Part shown: piece by piece, positions 1 to 7,776 of the stretch
Layout: every line of letters starts with the position of its first letter
How positions within the stretch are numbered: the first letter of the stretch is position 1
NCBI GenBank assembly: GCA_016192035.1
Contig: JACPUW010000040.1
Span: 1 to 54,264 of the forward strand
Direction of reading: 5' to 3'
Source: Bacteroidota bacterium
GTDB lineage: Bacteria > Bacteroidota > Bacteroidia > CAILMK01 > JACPUW01
Length of the DNA stretch: 54,264 bases
Notes under the pieces: model-generated
What the model was told of the DNA's origin: nothing
What the model saw: the letters and a program-made list of their open reading frames with translations, nothing else
The model's database searches: none
Made by a program: the position numbers and the translations under genes

Positions 1-75
1 CTGGCAGCCGGTTCCTACCTTATCCAACTGCGCATTGACAACCAAACCCATGCCTTTGCTTTTGTTAAAAACTAA
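1..75 (+). CDS. C-terminal end of a T9SS-secreted protein (partial)
   Basis: The window opens inside a reading frame that ends with TAA at 73-75. The 24 visible residues include LAAGSYLIQLRID and end AFAFVKN. A 'G.Y...L' beta-strand followed by a closing hydrophobic strand and a final basic residue is the usual end of a type A T9SS C-terminal sorting domain, which sends proteins across the outer membrane in Bacteroidota. Nothing can be said about the rest of the protein. A rho-independent terminator follows six bases later, so this is probably the last gene of its transcript. The short length makes the family call moderate. Confidence 0.6.
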   Translation: MAAGSYLIQLRIDNQTHAFAFVKN

Positions 76-80
76 AGCCC

Positions 81-114
81 AAAGCCCCGCCCCCTGCGGC
101 GGGGCTTTGTTTCT
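81..114 (+). terminator. Rho-independent terminator after the T9SS gene
   Basis: An 11-bp perfect stem (81-91 with 98-108, AAAGCCCCGCC/GGCGGGGCTTT) has a six-base loop and is followed by a T-rich tail (GTTTCTTT). It starts six bases after the upstream stop codon. Confidence 0.85.
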
Positions 115-271
115 TTGCCTGGCCCTGGCGCTCTGGCTGCCCGGCAGCGCCGCCCTGGCACAAAACCTGGTAAGAAACCCCTCCTTTAAGAAATACACCG
201 GTGAAGGGCTGCCCTGCAATGGCTATAGGGAACCTCATACTTACTATTGGCCATCCAAGCAATTTCTTTAA
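107..271 (+). pseudogene. Decayed 5' fragment of a secreted 'NLVxNPSF' family gene
   Basis: The frame from a TTG at 107 reads a hydrophobic signal peptide (LFLCLALALWLPGSAALA) followed by QNLVRNPSFKKYTG, then stops at 269-271. A signal peptide followed by 'NLVPNPSFE.Y..CP' is the usual opening of large secreted or OmpA-type proteins in Bacteroidota, which are hundreds of residues long. Here it stops about 35 residues after the signal peptide. Another frame continues past the stop (GHPSNFFNNS near 249-275), which suggests a frameshift, but no coherent protein follows. The start overlaps the terminator of the preceding gene. The interval 272-445 holds no gene I can support. It could instead be chance coding-like sequence; the signal peptide plus NPSF motif argues against that. 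Confidence 0.4.
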
Positions 272-445
272 TAACTCAAAAACAATAACTTGGATTAAGA
301 AAGCCCTTTGCAGGAGATGCCGTACTAAACATGTTTCTTAGGGCAAGGTGAGCCTACACACCAGCAGTTGGCCAGTACAATCTGGCCGTTTTCCATTATT
401 GGGTTACCATGAGACACGACCTATAACCCTGTATGCAACCATTAA

Positions 446-478
446 ATTAAAAAAGGGCACCCTCAGCAGGCACCCTTT
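446..478 (-). terminator. Terminator of tRNA-Pro
   Basis: Read on the minus strand, AAAGGGTGCC pairs with GGTGCCCTTT (two wobble pairs) around a seven-base loop, followed by a run of six T and an AT-rich tail. It lies ten bases beyond the 3' end of the tRNA. Confidence 0.7.
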
Positions 479-487
479 CGTTTTCGG

Positions 488-563
488 TCGGGATGACTGG
501 ATTCGAACCAGCGACCCCACGCCCCCCAGACGTGTACTCTAAACCGGACTGAGCTACATCCCG
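488..563 (-). tRNA. trnP: tRNA-Pro (anticodon GGG)
   Basis: The minus strand folds into a full cloverleaf. The acceptor CGGGATG (557-563) pairs with CATCCCG, with discriminator A at 488. The D arm is GCTC/GAGT. The anticodon stem CACGT/GCGTG encloses loop CTGGGGG, giving anticodon GGG with G37, as expected for proline. The T arm is GCTGG-TTCGAAT-CCAGT. C1 pairing with G72 is also typical of bacterial tRNA-Pro. The 3' CCA is not encoded (the next bases are CCG), so it must be added after transcription. Confidence 0.95.
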
Positions 564-574
564 AAAATGGGCGG

Positions 575-607
575 CAAAGGTATCGACCTTTATCGGATTG
601 CCGGCAA
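575..607 (-). promoter_or_regulatory. Promoter of tRNA-Pro (TTG / TAnnTTTG)
   Basis: On the minus strand TACCTTTG lies at 582-575, twelve bases before the tRNA 5' end. A TTG at 607-605 sits 22 bases upstream of it, close to the Bacteroidota -33/-7 arrangement. The -33 region is embedded in a perfect 12-bp palindrome ATTGCCGGCAAT (597-608). Confidence 0.55.
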
Positions 608-759
608 TTAAGTCGCAATAATCAAAGCATCATTATCAAACCATTGAATTTCAAGTTATTTTGACATGATTGGCAGTACATAGGGCGGCATGGAATAGTC
701 GGGGTTTCCCCGAGGTTTACTTCTGTTGTGTCCTAAGGCTATGGGTGCTCCCTTTTGGG

Positions 760-1518
760 TTACATCAATCCGCTTACCCCCAGGCCAAACAAGGCATAGT
801 CGTACTTCACGGGGTCGGAGGGATCAAACCGCCGCAATTCCGCAGTAAGCTCTTCCACCGCCATCCAGTCCATTTGTTTTCTGCGCAACAGGCCCAACTT
901 AGCCCCAACCCGCGCCACGTGTACATCGAGTGGGCACATCAAGTCGGCGGGTCTTATTTGCTTCCAAATACCAAAATCCACCCCACAAGGGTCAGTCCTA
1001 ACCATCCACCTCAAATACATATTGAGCCTCTTGCATGTGGCATTTCGGGCAGGCGTGGGCAGGTGTTTGGCCGTACGCTGCACAAATCCATCGCCACTTA
1101 CAAATTGGTGCACAAACTGTTGCAGGCGACCCGCCGCATCATGGCCGTGCAAAAACAAGGATTCCAAACTTTCATGACTGCGGTAGTGGGTGCCCAGACG
1201 GGAAATGAAATAGTCCAAGTCCAGCGCATTAAACGTTCGGTGTACAAACCCGTTTAGGCGTTCGCGATCCGTGGCCGTGCACTGCACCACAAACTGGTAG
1301 GGAGCCATATCCATCCGTTTGAGGAGTTCCTTGCACTTGTCTATGATTGTTTTGCGCCTACCCCAGGCCAGGGTCGCTGCAAAAAAACCCGCTATCTCTA
1401 TATCCCTTTTCGTAGAAAAGAGATGGGGTATGCTTACCGGGTCTTGGGGTATAAAGTCCCAGCGATTATACTCTATATACTTGTTTTCTAGTAATTTATG
1501 AATTTCATTCCGCTCCAT
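760..1518 (-). CDS. TIGR02757 (DUF2400) family protein
   Basis: A protein of 252 residues from the ATG at 1518; a GTG at 1524 is the alternative start. It has the features of the TIGR02757/DUF2400 family: early LENKYIEYN, then a segment with ..IEIAGFFAATLAWGRRK.., then MYLRWMVR and LDVHVARVGAKLGL in the C-terminal half. The segment LDVHVARV resembles the helix-hairpin-helix DNA glycosylase fold, from which a nucleic-acid role has been suggested, but no reaction is established. It is the third gene of a minus-strand set, two to eight bases after the MOSC gene, so it is probably co-transcribed with queA. The family assignment is firm and the function is unknown. Confidence 0.88.
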   Translation of the reverse strand: MERNEIHKLLENKYIEYNRWDFIPQDPVSIPHLFSTKRDIEIAGFFAATLAWGRRKTIIDKCKELLKRMDMAPYQFVVQCTATDRERLNGFVHRTFNALDLDYFISRLGTHYRSHESLESLFLHGHDAAGRLQQFVHQFVSGDGFVQRTAKHLPTPARNATCKRLNMYLRWMVRTDPCGVDFGIWKQIRPADLMCPLDVHVARVGAKLGLLRRKQMDWMAVEELTAELRRFDPSDPVKYDYALFGLGVSGLM

Positions 1519-1526
1519 CCCCACTA

Positions 1527-2276
1527 TTAGCCCAATAGCCCTTTGCCCAATGTACGTATTACCGTGTCACCTTGTGCCAGCACTGTCCCGGGAGACACTT
1601 GCCCCGGAATGGTATTGACGCAGAGCTTGTAATGGTGATCAAACAAATGGGCAGCCAGCAGGGGCGCCCCTGCTGTGCGGGCAGCAATAAACCGGTCCTT
1701 GAATCCGGCATAAACCTCTCCGGTACCTGGGTCCCTGGTAGGCACCACACAGCGGTTGCAGGGCTTGGCCATATAAAAAGTACTCCCGCCTGTACGGAGT
1801 GTGTCACCCACCAGCAGATCATCGTCAAAGGGAGCAAGCCCCTCAAGCAAGATATTCGGCCTAAACCGCCCGACCATTTGGTCAAGGGAAAGCCCAAGCG
1901 CATCGCCCAATGCTTGAAGGGTAGCCGCGGCCACTATGGTAGGCCCTGGACGCTCGCTGTCGTCGGGCAGGCCGGTGCTTTCATGGCTGCGCAATACCAC
2001 GGGTTCACCCAGGGCTTGGGTAAGCATCTTGCCCCAGTCAAGCACATCAATTGGGCCTATGGTGCCCTGGGCCTTAGGCAGGATGTCCATGAGTTCCTTC
2101 AAGGCAGGTTGCTGTACCTTGTTTGTCCGCTTACCATTGATTATTTGTCCGTTAGGGCTCTCCATAGCCCATTGGCGGTCAAAAGCCAACGAGCCATTTC
2201 GCCGCAAGGGCCACTGGTTTACCCGAATTCCCGGTAACCCCTTAATAGGGTAAATCCAAATGGAATGTATCCTCAT
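1527..2276 (-). CDS. MOSC domain protein, YcbX-like
   Basis: A 249-residue protein beginning MRIHSIWIYPIKGLPG, the usual opening of the MOSC N-terminal beta-barrel domain ('I..YPIKSL'). The C-terminal half is the MOSC domain, with the conserved cysteine region PCNRCVVPTRDPGTGE (Cys173 and Cys176). MOSC proteins bind molybdenum cofactor or carry sulfur through a conserved cysteine; YcbX-type members act in detoxifying N-hydroxylated bases. Its ATG overlaps the queA stop in an ATGA arrangement (2273-2276), so translation is probably coupled. A moeA gene elsewhere in the window agrees with molybdenum cofactor use. The exact substrate cannot be read from sequence. Confidence 0.87.
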   Translation of the reverse strand: MRIHSIWIYPIKGLPGIRVNQWPLRRNGSLAFDRQWAMESPNGQIINGKRTNKVQQPALKELMDILPKAQGTIGPIDVLDWGKMLTQALGEPVVLRSHESTGLPDDSERPGPTIVAAATLQALGDALGLSLDQMVGRFRPNILLEGLAPFDDDLLVGDTLRTGGSTFYMAKPCNRCVVPTRDPGTGEVYAGFKDRFIAARTAGAPLLAAHLFDHHYKLCVNTIPGQVSPGTVLAQGDTVIRTLGKGLLG

Positions 2277-3466
2277 GTCTTTGGTAGTATTAATGAACTA
2301 TCACCGTAGCTCAAGAACCGATAGCCATGGGCCAGGGCCTCTTGGTATATCCTTCTCCAATCAGGGCCTACCAAAGCGGCTACCAGTGCCAGCAGGGTAC
2401 TTTTTGGCTGGTGAAAATTGGTAATAAGGCCATGACAGCACTGAGGGGTATAGCCCGGCAGCACAAAAAGTCTTGTATCCAGGTTCAGTTTCTCGATAGC
2501 TTGACGGTCCATGTGAGCCAGTAGGGCATCAATCGTGTCAATTGGGTTTTCCGGGTGATGGGCCAAATAGGGATACCCGCTTTCCAGCACTTGGGGCAAT
2601 TGCCCGGTAGTGAGCAGTGCATGTCCCAGCCAATATACCGATTCCAGGCACCTAAAACTGGTGGTGCCCACGGCAATTACCGGTAGCACTCCCTTGAGCC
2701 AGGACAAAAAGCCTCGCGTCACCGCCATTTTTTCCGCGTGCATGTGGTGTTTAGACAAGTCTGTGGCTTTTACGGGCTGAAAGGTGCCCGCGCCTACGTG
2801 CAGGGTGGTATATCCTATTTCTATCCCATTGGATTTGAGCAGATCAATGTGCATCGGTGTGAAATGCAGGCCAGCGGTTGGGGCAGCCACTGCACCCTGC
2901 TGTTTGGCATATACGGTTTGGTAGCGCGCTTTGTCGCTGGGTTGGGGCAAACGGTGCAGGTATGGAGGTAGCGGCACCATTCCCGCCTCATCGAGCACTT
3001 GGGCAAAAGGCAAGCCTCCTTCCCAATGGAACCGGATAAGGGCAAGTTCATTGCCCAGTTGCATCACCGTGGCCCACAGCCTGCCCCAAGTCTTGTTCAT
3101 TTCTAGGGTTTCGCCCAATTTAAGCCGCTTTTTGTTGCCAACCATGCATTCCCACGAGGCCCATTGCCTGGACTGGAGGGATTTTTCAAGGGGCATTCTA
3201 TAAGGCTGGAGACAGAACAATTCGATTCGGGCACCACTGGTCTTATTAAAAACCAGCCTAGCTGCCAATACCTGGGTATTGTTCATTACCAGCGCGCAAG
3301 GTCTGGGCAGGTAGCGGGCCAGATCAGCGAACACAGCATGGGAAATTTGGCCCTGTCCATACACCAATAGCCGGGAAGCGCCCCTGTCATCCAGTGGGTA
3401 GCGGGCTATTTGCCCTTCGGGCAATGCATAGTCGAAATCAGCCAGGGGCTGGCTTGGCAAAGGCAT
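2273..3466 (-). CDS. queA: S-adenosylmethionine:tRNA ribosyltransferase-isomerase QueA
   Basis: QueA transfers and isomerises the ribosyl group of SAM onto 7-aminomethyl-7-deazaguanine at tRNA position 34, making epoxyqueuosine. The 397-residue protein has the family landmarks in order: FDYALPEGQIARYPL, VMNNTQVLAARL, AAPTAGLHFT, HVGAGTFQPV, AVGTTSFRCLES, LITNFHQPKSTLL and a closing YRFLSYGDSSLI. It is longer than the E. coli enzyme (about 356 residues), with extra sequence in the first half. It is the first gene of a three-gene minus-strand set. A TACCTTTG element lies only seven bases before the ATG, so the message may be almost leaderless. Confidence 0.96.
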   Translation of the reverse strand: MPLPSQPLADFDYALPEGQIARYPLDDRGASRLLVYGQGQISHAVFADLARYLPRPCALVMNNTQVLAARLVFNKTSGARIELFCLQPYRMPLEKSLQSRQWASWECMVGNKKRLKLGETLEMNKTWGRLWATVMQLGNELALIRFHWEGGLPFAQVLDEAGMVPLPPYLHRLPQPSDKARYQTVYAKQQGAVAAPTAGLHFTPMHIDLLKSNGIEIGYTTLHVGAGTFQPVKATDLSKHHMHAEKMAVTRGFLSWLKGVLPVIAVGTTSFRCLESVYWLGHALLTTGQLPQVLESGYPYLAHHPENPIDTIDALLAHMDRQAIEKLNLDTRLFVLPGYTPQCCHGLITNFHQPKSTLLALVAALVGPDWRRIYQEALAHGYRFLSYGDSSLILPKT

Positions 3467-3473
3467 GGGCCGA

Positions 3474-3481
3474 CAAAGGTA
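3474..3481 (-). promoter_or_regulatory. -7 promoter element of queA
   Basis: TACCTTTG on the minus strand, a perfect TAnnTTTG, ends seven bases before the queA ATG. No clear TTG was seen at the -33 spacing. The implied start of transcription is at or within a few bases of the start codon. Confidence 0.45.
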
Positions 3482-3511
3482 AATGGGCCATGGTGGAGGC
3501 CTGGGGACCCC

Positions 3512-3541
3512 TTGTTTGCCCGTTGCCTTGTGCTACCTTTG
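3512..3541 (+). promoter_or_regulatory. Promoter of the mutL transcript (TTG-N19-TACCTTTG)
   Basis: TTG at 3512-3514 and TACCTTTG at 3534-3541 are separated by 19 bases, matching the Bacteroidota -33/-7 arrangement. The element faces away from queA and lies 14 bases before the ATG at 3556. Confidence 0.6.
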
Positions 3542-3555
3542 CTACTTATAGCCCT

Positions 3556-3927
3556 ATGATATTTTCCAGGCCCAAACAGGTAAAACCCCGCAGCTTTAGC
3601 TACACCCCCAGGCACAGCCCAGAGCCCGTGGAAGAGCGCACCATACGGTTTCGTGAATCGCCGGGAGTATTCCTCTCCCGGGGCACAGAGGCGGGCCATG
3701 GCATGCGGAGGAACCATTTTGCCAAGCGAAGCCCTAACCGGGTGGTAAACAAGTTCACCAAATACATGCTCATAGTGGCGCTCATGGCAGTGGTGTATTT
3801 TATGTATTCAGATCAATTTGTTGTTTCTGAATCATTTGGCGGTGAACTGGCCAAAGTCTTGGCGGGTTTTGCCATGTTGTTTTTTTTCCTTTTTGTTTTC
3901 GTTAAAAAATCCAATACCGCCATTTAA
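3556..3927 (+). CDS. Small membrane protein preceding mutL
   Basis: A 123-residue protein from the ATG at 3556. This start is chosen because the frame upstream of it would run through the promoter region. The N-terminal half is basic and soluble (MIFSRPKQVKPRSFSYTPRH...). The C-terminal half carries two hydrophobic segments (YMLIVALMAVVYFMY and VLAGFAMLFFFLFVFV) and ends KKSNTAI. Its stop overlaps the mutL start by one base (TAATG), so the two are translated together. From memory, a small protein of this kind often precedes mutL in Bacteroidota and is sometimes mislabelled as a riboflavin synthase subunit; nothing here supports that enzyme. Function unknown. Confidence 0.75.
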   Translation: MIFSRPKQVKPRSFSYTPRHSPEPVEERTIRFRESPGVFLSRGTEAGHGMRRNHFAKRSPNRVVNKFTKYMLIVALMAVVYFMYSDQFVVSESFGGELAKVLAGFAMLFFFLFVFVKKSNTAI

Positions 3928-5738
3928 TGGCCGATATAATCAAACTGCTGCCTGACTCCATAGCCAACCAGATAGCGGCAGGCGAGGTGGTGCAGCGGCC
4001 TGCCTCGGTGGTGAAGGAACTGCTGGAAAATGCCGTGGACGCCAAGGCTACCGACATACAAACCATGATTTGGAATGCAGGAAAAACCGGCATACAGATA
4101 GTGGACAATGGGGTGGGTATGAGCGAGACCGATGCCCGGATGTGCTTTGAAAGGCACGCCACCTCAAAAATCCGGGATGTGCATGACCTTTTCAACATAG
4201 GCACATTTGGGTTTAGGGGAGAGGCCATGGCCTCCATAGCCGCCGTGGCAAGGGTAGAGCTCAAAACCCGAAGGGAAGAAAACCCCTTGGGCACGGAATT
4301 GATAGTGGAAGACAGCCGCTTGCTAGGCCAACAACCGGTGGCTACCGCAAAGGGTACCAGCATCTCGGTCAAGAACCTTTTTTTCAACGTGCCTGCCCGA
4401 AAAAATTTCTTGAAGTCTGACCGGATAGAAAACCGCCACATTACCGACGAATTTATCAGGGCTGCCCTGGCCATGCCACAAATCGGTTTTAAATTGTTTA
4501 TTGACAACGATTTATTATACGATCTTAGACCGGGCAACCTCAAAAAAAGGATTATCCAGCTTTTTGGAAAGGCCTATGAAGAAAACCTGGTAGAATTACG
4601 GGAACAATCTGACATAGTGACGATAGGGGGGTATGTAGCCGGCCCATCCATGGCCAGAAAGTCAAGGGGCGACCAATACTTTATTACCAACGGCAGGTAC
4701 ATACGCAGTGCATATTTTAACCACTGCGTGCAAGGTGCCTTTGATGGTCTCGTGGCGGCCGACAGTTATCCTGCCTTTTTCATATCCCTACAAGTACCGC
4801 CCAACCGCATAGACGTGAATGTGCACCCTACCAAAACGGAGGTAAAGTTTGAGGACGAAAGGGCCATTTATGCCATGCTGAATGCCGCTATCCGAAAGTC
4901 CATCAATGAATACCACCTGGCGCCCGTGCTCAATTTTGACCAAGACCGGGCCACCATAGAATCATGGGCCAGGCCTTTGGGAAACAGTAAATTCCAATTT
5001 GCGGGTGGGGATAACAGCCGGGCATCAACCGGAAACCATACTAGCTGGGCCCCTCCCACAGGCACCCGGCAATCACAGGCCCAACACAGCAATTGGAAGG
5101 ATTTATTTGATATACCACCCAACCATGACACGGCAACCCCGGCACAGCAACCGGCCTGGAAAGCAGATATATCACAGGTACTCCGCCAGCCCCTTCAAGT
5201 AGGCCTGAAGTACCTGGTCATCCCCATCAAATCGGGCTTGGCCGTGGTACACCAAGCCAGGGCCCACCAGCGGGTGTTGTTTGAGCAGTTTTGCCACAAA
5301 CTGGACAAAGGGAAACTCGCCAGTCAGAAAAAACTGTTTCCGGAGGTAGTACAGCTTGGTGCGGTACAATTTAAAAACCTGCACACCTACTTCGCGCAGC
5401 TCAAAGGTATGGGTATAGACCTTGATGTTTTTGGCAACAATGCCTTGATAGTGAATGGTATGCCTGAAGAATTGGTAGAAGCCAACGTGGAAGAAGTACT
5501 CACACAAATGGCCCAAGACTTAAGTAATGACCTGTCACACGACAGCTTGTCAGTAAGCCATATGCTGGCAAGGAGTTTGGCCTTGGGCGCGGCCATTAAA
5601 ACCGGTAAAACCATGCAGAGTGAAGAGGCTGCCTCCTTGATAGATCAGTTGTTTGCCTGCAAGGAACCCTATTTTGGCCTGGATGGCAAGCCTACCATTG
5701 TGGTGTTGCCCATAGACGAACTCGACAATAAATTCTAG
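3927..5738 (+). CDS. mutL: DNA mismatch repair protein MutL
   Basis: MutL couples mismatch recognition by MutS to strand incision and excision. The 603-residue protein has an intact N-terminal GHKL ATPase: QIAAGEVVQRPASVVKEL then LLENAVDA (motif I), DNGVGM (motif II) and GTFGFRGEAMASI (motif III), followed by the transducer domain with NVHPTKTEVKF. A proline/glutamine-rich linker (about 350-420) leads to the C-terminal dimerisation domain. There, the position of the endonuclease motif DQHA(X)2E(X)4E reads HQARAHQRVLFE (442-453). The motif's Asp, His, Ala and first Glu are all replaced, so endonuclease activity is doubtful. It is translationally coupled to the small membrane protein before it and followed after five bases by a rhomboid gene. 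Confidence 0.96.
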   Translation: MADIIKLLPDSIANQIAAGEVVQRPASVVKELLENAVDAKATDIQTMIWNAGKTGIQIVDNGVGMSETDARMCFERHATSKIRDVHDLFNIGTFGFRGEAMASIAAVARVELKTRREENPLGTELIVEDSRLLGQQPVATAKGTSISVKNLFFNVPARKNFLKSDRIENRHITDEFIRAALAMPQIGFKLFIDNDLLYDLRPGNLKKRIIQLFGKAYEENLVELREQSDIVTIGGYVAGPSMARKSRGDQYFITNGRYIRSAYFNHCVQGAFDGLVAADSYPAFFISLQVPPNRIDVNVHPTKTEVKFEDERAIYAMLNAAIRKSINEYHLAPVLNFDQDRATIESWARPLGNSKFQFAGGDNSRASTGNHTSWAPPTGTRQSQAQHSNWKDLFDIPPNHDTATPAQQPAWKADISQVLRQPLQVGLKYLVIPIKSGLAVVHQARAHQRVLFEQFCHKLDKGKLASQKKLFPEVVQLGAVQFKNLHTYFAQLKGMGIDLDVFGNNALIVNGMPEELVEANVEEVLTQMAQDLSNDLSHDSLSVSHMLARSLALGAAIKTGKTMQSEEAASLIDQLFACKEPYFGLDGKPTIVVLPIDELDNKF

Positions 5739-5743
5739 CCCCT

Positions 5744-6451
5744 ATGAATACGAGAATCACAGAGGTAGTAAAAAACCTGCTCATCATAAATGGCCTTTTC
5801 TTTTTGGCTACCATGTTCTATGAGGACTTTATGTTAGAAAAGTTCTCCCTGTTCTTGCCCGGCTCGTCCATGTTCATGCCCCACCAATTGGTAACCCATA
5901 TGTTCATGCATGGCGGTATTGGCCACATACTGGGCAACATGTTCGCCCTGTTTATGTTTGGGCCGGCACTGGAAATGAGGCTGGGTGCCAAGCGGTTTGT
6001 GTATTATTATATGGCTACGGGATTGGGCGCCGCCGCCCTGCACTTGGGCGTTAAGTATTTAGAGATATGGCCCTACTTCAACTCTTTGGATCCCGCCCTG
6101 GTAAGTGAGGTAATGGATGAAGGATACCGCATACTGAAAGAGGGAAAAAACTATATCCAGCCAGATGCGGCCACATTCAACCAACTGGTGAACATGCCAA
6201 CGGTGGGCGCTTCAGGTGCCGTATTTGGCATATTGCTGGCTTTCGGCATGTTGTTTCCCAACATTACCATCTACCTCTATTTCGCGCTGCCCATCAAGGC
6301 CAAACACTTTGTGATGCTCTATGGGGCCATGGAATTGTACCTAGGCCTGCAAAACAATCCAGGTGACAATGTGGCCCACTTTGCCCACCTGGGAGGCATG
6401 TTGTTTGGCTTTTTGCTGCTGAGGCATTGGCAAAAAGAAACGTATTACTAG
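5744..6451 (+). CDS. Rhomboid family intramembrane serine protease
   Basis: A 235-residue polytopic membrane protein. Rhomboids cleave transmembrane segments of other membrane proteins. The hallmarks are present: HGGIGHILGNMFALF in the first half (the H..xxN region), the catalytic GASGAVFG with Ser157, and HFAHLGGMLFG with the catalytic histidine (His215 most likely). An insert of about 50 residues between 105 and 152 (YLEIWP...QLVNMP) separates the early membrane helices from the catalytic serine helix. It starts five bases after mutL, so it is in the same transcript. The next gene encodes a single-pass membrane protein, a possible but unproven substrate. Confidence 0.92.
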   Translation: MNTRITEVVKNLLIINGLFFLATMFYEDFMLEKFSLFLPGSSMFMPHQLVTHMFMHGGIGHILGNMFALFMFGPALEMRLGAKRFVYYYMATGLGAAALHLGVKYLEIWPYFNSLDPALVSEVMDEGYRILKEGKNYIQPDAATFNQLVNMPTVGASGAVFGILLAFGMLFPNITIYLYFALPIKAKHFVMLYGAMELYLGLQNNPGDNVAHFAHLGGMLFGFLLLRHWQKETYY

Positions 6452-6489
6452 CAAAGCACCTACTTTCGAGATTCTAAACGGCCGCAGGT

Positions 6490-7653
6490 ATGAGCAATAT
6501 CTTTGAAATTGACGGTGATATAGAGGACAACGAAGAGGAGGGAAAGGAGGGCCCAAAGGATAGCGAAAGCAAAGGGGCACCCCTGGAGGGTTCACCGGAA
6601 CCTGTTTCATTTGATTTGGAAGGAAAGCCAGAGGAAGACCCAACCACTGGGCCTGGCGATGGCCAACCAATGGAACAAGAAGCTGAAAATTCCCCCTGGT
6701 ATGAAAAATACTTGGATGAAAGTGCGGAAGGCACACCAAGTGGCACCGCCAAGCAGGAGCCGGCTATAGATAATATTGACAATGAAGAACCTAATGCGGT
6801 GAACACCGACCTAGACCTTACAGTGCCCATGGAAAGCCACGGGCAAGAGACTGATAGCGTAGAAGACACACTGGAAGATTCACGCCAGTACATTCCCCAG
6901 GTGGACGAAATAACCGATGCGGAGATTGAAGAAGTACTGGCAGAGTTGGAAACCGCCAACCTGGAATTGGCATCACAACAAATGGATGACACGGGAGAAG
7001 AAAACCAAGACGGGGATGGCCAAGTAGGAAAAGCCGAAACCTTTGATGATATTTTTCCGCCGGCAAGGGGCCGGCAAATGGGCGTAACGGCTTGGGTGAT
7101 TGTGGTACTTTTCCTTATTTCACTTACCGCACTTTTTTATTACCAGTTTTATGATGGGCACCAAGTGCATTTTACCTTAACCCACAAGAGCAAGGCGGGC
7201 ATGAACCGCATAGACTCCATAAGCAATCAATACGCGGAAAAACTGGCCGAACTGGAAAACCAACAACGGATAATCACAGAATTAAGGGAAAAAATCAAAG
7301 AGTTGCATGAGCGCAACCATGAATTGCTGAGCGACAGCACCCGGCTCACCAACCAGCCGGTGGTGCCCAGTGGCGAGGGGCCTGCACCCACTCCCATAGA
7401 TTTTGGCAAAGGCACCTATTACCAGGTTCAAGTGATTGCACTCCAGGAATACCACCCCGATTTTGGAGAAACCGAGTTTAGCTTCTATGTAGATAGGGAA
7501 GAAGGATTTAGCAAAATGCTCATCGGCGCCATCCGCGATGAAAACCAAGCAAAGCTTCTCTATGATAAGGTGCGCAAGTCAGGTTTTTCTGATGCCTTTA
7601 TAGTTAAAAAGGTTAACGGCAAGCGAGTGGAATACAACCCGTTCGCAAAGTAG
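6490..7653 (+). CDS. Single-pass membrane protein with coiled coil and SPOR-like domain
   Basis: A 387-residue protein. Residues 1-190 are very acidic and low in complexity (runs of E and D with P, G and S). A single membrane helix (VTAWVIVVLFLISLTALFYY, about 197-217) follows. Next come a short coiled coil (about 235-280, LENQQRIITELREKIKELHE), a linker, and a C-terminal domain of about 80 residues (YYQVQVIAL ... ENQAKLLYDKVRKSGFSDAFIV) that has the form of a SPOR domain. SPOR domains bind denuded peptidoglycan glycans, often at division sites. Type II topology would place the SPOR-like domain outside the cytoplasm. The function is otherwise unknown. Confidence 0.82.
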   Translation: MSNIFEIDGDIEDNEEEGKEGPKDSESKGAPLEGSPEPVSFDLEGKPEEDPTTGPGDGQPMEQEAENSPWYEKYLDESAEGTPSGTAKQEPAIDNIDNEEPNAVNTDLDLTVPMESHGQETDSVEDTLEDSRQYIPQVDEITDAEIEEVLAELETANLELASQQMDDTGEENQDGDGQVGKAETFDDIFPPARGRQMGVTAWVIVVLFLISLTALFYYQFYDGHQVHFTLTHKSKAGMNRIDSISNQYAEKLAELENQQRIITELREKIKELHERNHELLSDSTRLTNQPVVPSGEGPAPTPIDFGKGTYYQVQVIALQEYHPDFGETEFSFYVDREEGFSKMLIGAIRDENQAKLLYDKVRKSGFSDAFIVKKVNGKRVEYNPFAK

Positions 7654-7667
7654 CTACTGCGGGTGCT

Positions 7668-7675
7668 TACCTTTG
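7668..7675 (+). promoter_or_regulatory. -7 promoter element upstream of thiL
   Basis: TACCTTTG, a perfect TAnnTTTG. The start of transcription would fall near 7682, exactly where the first copy of the duplicated thiL leader begins. No convincing -33 TTG was seen. Confidence 0.45.
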
Positions 7676-7681
7676 CCCACC

Positions 7682-7776
7682 CTTTTTATTAGCCCTACAT
7701 GTCCCAGCAACGGGCGGGCACCCAGCCTTTTTTCCACGTTTATCAACTTTTTATTAGCCCTACATGTCCCAGCAAC
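7682..7776 (+). repeat. 30-bp direct repeat duplicating the thiL start region
   Basis: A 30-base sequence at 7682-7711, containing CCCTACATGTCCCAGCAAC, recurs without change at 7747-7776. The period is 65 bases, so the second copy is out of frame with the first. The second copy carries the real thiL start at 7764 and the first carries a decoy ATG at 7699. Confidence 0.97.

Noticed and set aside
348-542. Short plus-strand frame leading into the tRNA-Pro region
   Set aside because: It runs through the tRNA terminator and the antisense of the tRNA, and has no protein-like features.
670-1257. Plus-strand 195-codon open frame opposite the TIGR02757 gene
   Set aside because: It lies entirely antisense to a recognised conserved gene and its translation has no domain pattern.
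1572-2237. Plus-strand 221-codon open frame opposite the MOSC gene
   Set aside because: Shadow of a well-supported MOSC protein; no motifs and no start signals of its own.
7620-7763. TPP riboswitch upstream of thiL
   Set aside because: The interval contains the 30-bp duplication and a promoter element but not the conserved CTGAGA/ACC(T)GATC-type core of a TPP aptamer.
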